Positions 14,084 to 19,230 of a stretch of DNA of 19,230 nt are shown piece by piece. Both the position numbers and the translations under genes were made by a program. Each line of letters begins with the position of its first letter. Position 1 is the stretch's first letter. Source of the DNA: Myxococcales bacterium (GTDB lineage Bacteria; Myxococcota_A; Polyangia; Haliangiales; Haliangiaceae); contig JADKKI010000027.1 in assembly GCA_016720595.1 (NCBI GenBank), forward strand, positions 1 through 19,230, read 5' to 3'. The notes beneath the pieces were generated by a model. That model saw only the letters and a program-made list of their open reading frames with translations, made no database searches and was not told the DNA's origin.

Positions 14084-14441
14084 GTGCTGACGCGGAAGTC
14101 CGAGGCGCCGGATGTGCCGGATGCGGAGCGCGTGGTGCTCCTGCGCGAGATCGCCGATCTGTGGTCGGAGCGATTCGGTAACTTCGCCAATGCGATCCGC
14201 CCGCTGGAGAGGATCCTCGAGCTCGCGCCTGCCGAGGCCGAGTCCCTGACCAAGCTCAAGGAGATCTATACCAAGCGGCGGCAGTGGCGCGCGTTGATCG
14301 ATGTCCTCGGGCGCGAGGCGAGCGTGCTGCCGCCCGCAGAGAAGCGCGCGAAGCAGGCCGAGATGGCGCGCCTCGCCGCCGAGCGGCTCGGTGATTCGCG
14401 GCTCGCGATCGAGATCTACAACACGATCTCGGCGAAGCGGG
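14084..14441 (+). CDS. TPR protein fragment
   Basis: An intact 119-residue stretch carries two TPR-like units: LLREIADLWSERFGNFANAI with LERILELAPAEAESLTKLKE and IYTKRRQWRALIDVLGREAS, then QAEMARLAAERLGDSRLAI. An automatic call would extend in the same frame to 15661, but the part between about 14441 and 14890 of that call is a shadow (Ser/Arg-rich). The true reading moves by -1 at aagcggggccc near 14441. Confidence 0.65.
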
Positions 14442-14442
14442 G

Positions 14443-14831
14443 CCCGATCACCCCGAGACGCTCGTCGCGCTCGCCGCACTGTACGAGCGCGAGAAGCGCT
14501 ACGTCGCGCTCGCCGAGATCCTCCACCGTCAACGCGCCGTCCTCCAGGGGAAGGACGCGATCACGCTGCTCGAGAAGCTCGGGCAGGTGTACGCGGATCG
14601 GATCGGTTCGCCCGCCGCCGCGGCCACGGCCTGGCAGGAGGTGCTCGATATCGAGCCCGGTCACGCCAAGGCGCTGCGTACCCTGCGCGAGCTCTACGCC
14701 ACCGCTGGCGACTTCGCGGGGCTCGAGAAGCTCTATGCGCGGCTCGGTCAGGAAGACGAGCTGGTCGATGCCCTGCTCGGGATCGCTGATCGCCTCGATG
14801 CGAAAGACAAGCGCCTCCCGCTCGTGGGAGC
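14443..14831 (+). CDS. TPR protein fragment
   Basis: The piece reads DHPETLVALAALYEREKRYV, then ILHRQRAVLQGKDAITLLEK, LGQVYADRIGSPAAAATAWQ, EVLDIEPGHAKALRTLRELY and ATAGDFAGLEKLYARLGQED. These are nearly ideal TPR units. GTG 14587 is internal and not a true start. At about 14832 an apparent extra G in gtggga moves the frame by +1; without it the reading would be LPLVERAAQFSHNC. Confidence 0.65.
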
Positions 14832-14872
14832 GCGCGGCCCAGTTTTCGCACAACTGCGCGCGGAGCACGCCA

Positions 14873-14881
14873 GGGGGGGGG
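14873..14881 (+). other. Nine-G homopolymer in the TPR gene
   Basis: This is the longest homopolymer I saw in the window. It lies between two readable TPR pieces in a stretch where the protein pattern is lost (about 14850-14900). It is a likely site of miscounted bases. Confidence 0.6.
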
Positions 14882-14904
14882 CCCAGATCCAGTCGCTCGA
14901 GCGT

Positions 14905-15394
14905 GCGACAGGTGTGGGAGCGCGTGCTCGCCGTCGAAGCGACGCACGTGGGGGCCGCCACGGCGCTCGCTCCGATCTACGCGAAGCAGGAGAAGTGGGC
15001 GCGTCTGATCACCGTGCTCGAGATCGAGCTCGCGGCGGCGCCGGATCTGGTAGCGCGCCTCGCGAAGATCGCGGAGATCCGTGCGCTGTGCGAGCAGAAG
15101 CTCGCCTCCCGCACCCTCGCGTTCACCTGGACGTTGCGAGCCTTCGAGCTCGAGCCGACCAGCGCGGCGCTGTATGCGGACGTGCTCCGGCTCGCCAGCG
15201 AGCCCGAGCAGTGGAAGGACGTCGCGGGCGCGTTCGATCGTGCCCTGCTGTTGCCGACTCTCGACGAGGCGACGCGCCTCAAGCTGTTCCGCGAGCTCGC
15301 GAAGATCGCGAGTCGCCGCCTGGTCGATCCCGAGCGTGCACGCGCCTACCACCGGCAGGTCCTCGCCCTCGCCGCCGACGATCGCGAGGCAGAG
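14905..15394 (+). CDS. TPR protein fragment (longest intact piece)
   Basis: About 160 residues read without a break. They include RQVWERVLAVEATHVGAATA with IYAKQEKWARLITVLEIELA, LAKIAEIRALCEQKLASRTL, LRAFELEPTSAALYADVLRL, and WKDVAGAFDRALLLP with LKLFRELAKIASRRLVDPER. Two compensating breaks follow between 15390 and 15425: the bridging reading TLEELAIQP lies in another frame before HDWPELLSSYRRRAVREKDP resumes. Confidence 0.65.
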
Positions 15395-15555
15395 CAGCAC
15401 CCTCGAGGAGCTCGCGATCCAGCCCACGACTGGCCCGAGCTGCTGTCTTCGTATCGGCGACGGGCGGTCCGCGAGAAGGATCCCACCGAGCGTGCGTCGC
15501 TGCTCATCGAGATCGCGTCACTTCAGGAGGAGAAGTCGTCGATCCGATGGTGCCG

Positions 15556-15927
15556 CCGCCACCTACCACGAGGCGCTCGCCACGCTGCCGAACCAGGTCC
15601 GCGCGATGCGCGCGCTCGCTCGGATCGAAGAGGCTCGTGGGGATTGGGAGTCGCTCTCTGACGTGCTCGCCATGGAGCTGCAGCACACCCACGACGGGCA
15701 GCCGCGGTTCGAGCTGCTGATGCGGCTCGGAAACCTCGAGGAGTCCAGCATCGAGCGGCCGTCGCGCGCGCTCCGCTACTACCAGGATGCGCTCGCCGTG
15801 CCAGCGCCCGGAGGCGGCGTTCGGCCCCAGGCGGTCGGCGCGATCGTCCGGTTCCTGCTCGCTGATGGCCCGGGCCGCAAGATCGAGCCCGCAGAGAAGG
15901 TGGCGGCGGCGCGGCTGATCCTGCCGC
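15556..15927 (+). CDS. TPR protein fragment
   Basis: The piece reads AAATYHEALATLPNQVRAMR, ALARIEEARGDWESLSDVLA, MELQHTHDGQPRFELLMRLG, NLEESSIERPSRALRYYQDA and AVGAIVRFLLADGPGRKIEP. Two -1 frame changes just upstream (about 15535 and 15553) link it to IASLQEEK of the preceding piece. One more at about 15928 leads into NLGMQALAIEVIRGGEATTA in the next frame. Confidence 0.65.
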
Positions 15928-16035
15928 ACTCGAGGCAGCGAAGAATCTCGGCATGCAGGCGCTCGCGATCGAGGTGATCCGCGGCGGTGAGGCCACCACG
16001 GCCGTCGAGAAGCTGGAGCTCGATCGCGCCCTGAC

Positions 16036-16415
16036 TCGGCGATCGCGCGACCGCCGAACGCGCGTGGATCGCCGTGCTCGAGGTCGAGGCCGACGCAGAC
16101 GACGCCTTCGAGGCGCTGGTCGCGAGCTATCGCATCGAGGAGCGCTGGAATGATCTCCGCGCGCTGCTCGAGCGTCGCACCGAGGTGACCGTGGACGATC
16201 GCGTCCGCCTCGCGTCGCTGCTCGAGCTCGCCGCGCTCGAAGAGGACGTGCTCGGTCAGCCCACGCGGGCTGCCGCGGCGCATCGCCGCGTGCTCGAACT
16301 CGATCCTTCGCACCTCGGCTCGTACCAGGCGCTCGATCGTCTGTACCAGGCAGCCGAGCAGTGGAAGGAGCTCGAGGAGCTGCTGTCGCGGCAGATCGAC
16401 CCATGGTCCCGCGCG
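16036..16415 (+). CDS. TPR protein fragment
   Basis: The piece reads ATAERAWIAVLEVEADADDA, FEALVASYRIEERWNDLRAL, VRLASLLELAALEEDVLGQP and a textbook unit RRVLELDPSHLGSYQALDRL followed by YQAAEQWKELEELLSRQID. It resembles the unit at 17240 (LERLYQAAEKWRELIDVLHR), which supports internal repeat duplication. Confidence 0.65.
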
Positions 16416-16506
16416 CGCAGAGCGGCGTGGTCACCGGTGGCGAGGCCCTGGAGCTCCTGTTCCGTCGTGCGGCGCTGTTCGCCCACCGGCGGGTGACCCG
16501 TCTCGG

Positions 16507-16803
16507 TCCGTCGATCTTCTCGAAGACGTGGTCGCCAAGCGTCGCTCGCACGAGGATGCGCGCGAGCTCCTCGAGGAGCTGATGCCTCGGCCCGAGGTCA
16601 CGATGCGCGTGGCGCGCCTGCTCGAGCCGCTCTACGAGCAGGACAAGCTGTGGCGGGACCTCGTCGATGTGTTGCTCGCGCAGCGGAACCTGACGGCCGG
16701 CACCGAAGCCGTGGAGCTGTTGTCCCGCGTCGCGACCATCGAGGAGACGGAGCTGAAGAGCCTCCTGAACGCGTTCGATGCGTGGCTCGACGTGCCCGCT
16801 TGA
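16507..16803 (+). CDS. TPR protein fragment
   Basis: The piece reads SVDLLEDVVAKRRSHEDARE, LLEELMPRPEVTMRVARLLE, PLYEQDKLWRDLVDVLLAQR and VELLSRVATIEETELKSLLN. The TGA at 16801-16803 follows WLDVPA. One frame step at that point gives LDPTHERARVELSRLAQLLS, so the stop appears to be a product of the frame break and not a natural end. Confidence 0.6.
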   Translation, partial: SVDLLEDVVAKRRSHEDARELLEELMPRPEVTMRVARLLEPLYEQDKLWRDLVDVLLAQRNLTAGTEAVELLSRVATIEETELKSLLNAFDAWLDVPA

Positions 16804-17101
16804 TCCCACGCACGAGCGCGCGCGTGTCGAGCTGTCGAGGCTGGCGCAGCTGCTGAGCCGATGGCCCGAGGCCACCGCGGCACTCGAGGCGGGCGGCTGC
16901 GGCGGCGCCTGGCTGGTGATGTTACCACGCGTGGCGCGCTGCTCGGCGAGTTCGCGGCGTATTACGATTGCGCTGCTCGGCGATGCGCCACGCGCGATCG
17001 CGGCTTTGCCGGCGGCTGCTCGAGGTCGACCCCACCAATCCGATCGCGATCAGGAAGGCGACGTCCGCCTCGCGCGCCTCTACGAGGAGGGCAAGGCGTA
17101 G

Positions 17102-17567
17102 CCCGAGCTGCGCGATGTGACGCGCAAGCAGGCCGAGTGGGCTGAGGATGCCGGCGAACGCCGCGCGCTCCTGGCGCGGGTCGCCGCTCTCGAGGAAGAG
17201 AAGCTGAGCGCCCGCGATGCCGCGATCGCCACGGCAGGAACTGCTCGCGGATCAGCCGGCAGACGGGCGCACTCTCAATGCGCTCGAGCGCCTCTATCAG
17301 GCGGCCGAGAAGTGGCGCGAGCTGATCGATGTCCTTCACCGCAAGCTCGATCACGCCTCGCCCGACGAGGCGAAGCGCTATCTCGCGCGCGTGGCCGAGA
17401 TCCACGAGGTGATGCTCGAGGAGCCCGACGAGGCGATCGCGGCCCACCTCGAGATCCTCGACCGCGACGCCAACGACACCACGGCACTGCGAGAACTCGC
17501 GCGGCTGTACCGCGAGGGCAACCGCCACGCGGACCTGCTCGACGTCCTCGAGCGGCAGGCTCGCTGA
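17102..17567 (+). CDS. TPR protein fragments around one frame change
   Basis: First comes PELRDVTRKQAEWAEDAGER with VAALEEEKLSARDAAIA (17102-17224), directly after a TAG at 17099-17101 that is in frame with it. Then, one frame step later from about 17226, come RQELLADQPADGRTLNALER, LYQAAEKWRELIDVLHRKLD, RYLARVAEIHEVMLEEPDEA and IAAHLEILDRDANDTTALRE, up to the TGA at 17565-17567. Past that stop, another frame continues with HRTPIDIEIAKLLAGPLSRP. Confidence 0.6.
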
Positions 17568-17929
17568 CGCGGCTCACCGCACACCGATCGACATCGAGAT
17601 CGCAAAGCTCCTCGCGGGTCCGCTGTCGCGTCCTGTCGAGTCGCTCGAGCGCTGGTCGACCGTCCTCGACGCGCAAACGGATAACGCCGAGGCGCTCGCG
17701 GCGGTCGAGGGTGCTCGGTGATGTGGATCTGCGCGCGACCGCGGCGGATATCCTCCGTCCTGTCTACGATGGCTCCCCGCAGCATGCGCGGCTTCGCCGC
17801 ACTGTCCCTCCGCGCCGTGGAGTGGACTGACGATCCGAGCGCCGTTGCGCCACCTCGCGGAGGTCGTGCGGGCTGCGCGAGTTCCAGCGTCTCCGACAAG
17901 CGGGGCCCCGACGCCCAGTTCCAGGCGCG

Positions 17930-18190
17930 CCGACACGCGGCCACCGAGCCAGAGCTCGCGCGCGTGGTCGCCGAGGTCGAGCGGCCTGCGGGCGAGCTCG
18001 GTCGCGAGGCGGATCTGATCGATGCCTACCGAGAGGTCGCGCCGAGCGTGCCCGATGCCGAGATCCAGCGCGCCGGCTCTACTCGATGTCGCCGACCTTC
18101 GCGCGCCGTGCGGCGCGATCTCGTGCTCGCGCGCGAGTACTACCTGAAGGTCCTCGACGGCCAGCCTGACGATCGTCGCGCGCTCGCGGC
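17930..18190 (+). CDS. TPR protein fragment
   Basis: The piece reads TEPELARVVAEVERPAGELG, READLIDAYREVAPSVPDAE and VLAREYYLKVLDGQPDDRRA. A local disruption near 18075-18110 interrupts it (expected form: ALYSDVADLARAV). The pattern continues from 18197 in another frame as ESIYRETDDDTQLTEVLLRQ and DVDDRVGALVEAAGLYITLK. Confidence 0.55.
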
Positions 18191-18489
18191 GCTCTCGAGA
18201 GCATCTACCGCGAGACCGACGACGACACGCAGCTCACCGAGGTGCTGCTGCGCCAGGCCGATGTCTCGAGCGCCGATGTCGACGATCGCGTGGGTGCCCT
18301 GGTCGAGGCAGCGGGGTTGTACATCACGCTCAAACGATTCGGACGACGCGATCACCACCTGGGAGCAAGCGTCGCGGTCGCGCCTGAGCGCAAGGATGCC
18401 GTCGACGCCTGAGACGCTGTACCGCGAGCAGTGGCAGGTGGCCGGACGTCGTCGATCCTTTCTGAGCGCCGGCCTGGGTTCGCGATCTT

Positions 18490-19170
18490 CGATCGACGAG
18501 GCCGGAGCTTTGCGCGCGCAGCTCGGCGAGATCCACGAGAAGCACCTCCACGACATCGAGACGGCGATCGACAACTACTCGGCGGCACTGGGCGGAGACT
18601 CCTCGCAATCAGCAGGCGATGTCGGCAGTGGAGCGGTTCCTGGTCGATCCCGGATCTGCGTGCGATGGCCGCGAAAGCCCCGAACCGATCTTATGTCGCG
18701 CAGCAGCGCTGGCAGGACCTGATCCGCGTACGAGGCAGCTCGAGAGCGCGAGAGATCCGCGCGAGCGGCTGCGGCTAACCTGTCCGTCGCGCGGCTCTAC
18801 GAGGAGCAACTCGAGGACTCGAGCGCGCGAGCCACTGGTACGCGAAGCTGTTCCGCGAGGTGCCGAGCGACAGCCCACTGATCCTGGCGAGATCAGCCGC
18901 AGCGGCTGGCGTCCGCCGCCGACAACTGCGCGTTCGTTGGTCAGGACCTATCAGGCGTATCTCGACGAGGAGCAGGGCGAGTCCCAGGACCCTCCGCGAC
19001 GTGGCGATCGCAGCCGCGACGATCCACGACCGTCGCCTCAACGACGCCGACAAAGGCGTTCCTGGCCTACTCGGCGCGCGCTGGCGATCCAGACGAGGAC
19101 GCCGTCCCGAACGAGCGTGAGCTGCGCGTCGGCCTCGAGGAGTCTCCGGGCCGTGCCCAGGCGAGCCGAG
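18490..19170 (+). pseudogene. TPR protein fragments at the window end
   Basis: Pieces in alternating frames are LRAQLGEIHEKHLHDIETAI with DNYSAALGGDSS (18505-18605), MSAVERFLVDP (18619), YVAQQRWQDLIRV (about 18695), LESARDPRERLRL (about 18740), WYAKLFREVPSDSP (about 18835), TYQAYLDEEQGES (about 18950) and LRDVAIAAATIHDRRLNDAD (about 18990). No natural stop is reached, so the gene continues beyond the window. Confidence 0.55.
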
Positions 19171-19230
19171 CTGGTCACGATCTGGCGATGACGGATCGGG
19201 CGCGGAGACGACGATCTCCTGACGCGAGGC

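Larger units (their letters stand above)
12611..19230 (+). pseudogene. Very long tetratricopeptide-repeat protein gene, broken by more than 30 frame changes and truncated by the window edge
   Basis: ATG 12611 begins MADLSSLLAVLEHDPDDAQA. From there to the window end, TPR/HAT-type modules can be followed in changing + frames, each of the form A-x-x-x-Y/W-x-x-V/I-L-x-x-D/E-P, then A-L-x-x-L-x-x-L/I-Y, then W-x-x-L-x-x-V-L. At least ten modules are clear, for example near 13745, 14200, 14625, 14920, 15560, 16270, 17230, 17440, 18130 and 18530. Reconstructed, the protein exceeds 2,200 residues and is not finished at 19230. Such proteins act as scaffolds for protein-protein contacts; no catalytic domain is seen. 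No signal peptide is evident. The ATG lacks a clear Shine-Dalgarno. A good GGGAGG at 12551-12556 precedes GTG 12562, but that GTG is in another frame. The breaks could be sequencing errors or real decay. The following entries give the longest intact pieces. Confidence 0.75.

Overview
The DNA is very rich in G+C (about two thirds by eye). Coding is almost wall to wall on the + strand, with strong G/C third-position bias. The genes encode giant, modular, Ala/Lys/Glu-rich proteins and a very long TPR protein. This suggests a Myxococcota-type bacterium with a large genome. That placement is inference from style; no marker gene or RNA gene is present.

Layout: (1) Positions 1-186 hold the 3' end of an unidentified gene. 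Its TGA overlaps the GTG start of the next gene (GTGA). (2) Positions 183-10885 hold one giant gene of about 3,567 codons, broken in this sequence by three small frame changes (near 2366, 2531 and 9522). The reconstructed protein has, in order: a helical N-terminal region; a central Gly/Ala-rich hydrophobic segment like those in giant polymorphic-toxin or injection-system cargo proteins; a ten-unit hexapeptide array; an adenosine-deaminase-like metallohydrolase domain; a zeta-toxin-like P-loop kinase domain; and a second, more canonical adenosine-deaminase-like domain. (3) Positions 10885-12503, coupled by a TGATG overlap, encode an unrecognised protein of about 540 residues with a four-cysteine zinc-ribbon-like motif and one frame break near 12370. 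(4) After a gap of about 107 bp containing a strong hairpin, positions 12611-19230 carry a very long tetratricopeptide-repeat gene that runs off the window. It is cut by more than 30 frame changes, yet the repeat pattern can be followed through all three + frames.

Genes 1 to 3 look like one translationally coupled operon. Its most striking product is the deaminase-kinase-deaminase protein, a plausible secreted or delivered nucleotide-targeting toxin. Gene 3 is the obvious candidate for a partner (immunity, chaperone or loading factor), but nothing in its sequence proves a role. The TPR gene is separated by a leader and is probably a separate unit.

The first 12.5 kb holds only four frame breaks, while the last 6.6 kb is riddled with them. 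Most of the four early breaks sit at G or C runs and are restored by one base, which points to sequencing or assembly error. Genuine decay of the TPR gene cannot be excluded from this sequence alone. No tRNA, rRNA, CRISPR array, insertion sequence or attachment site was recognised.
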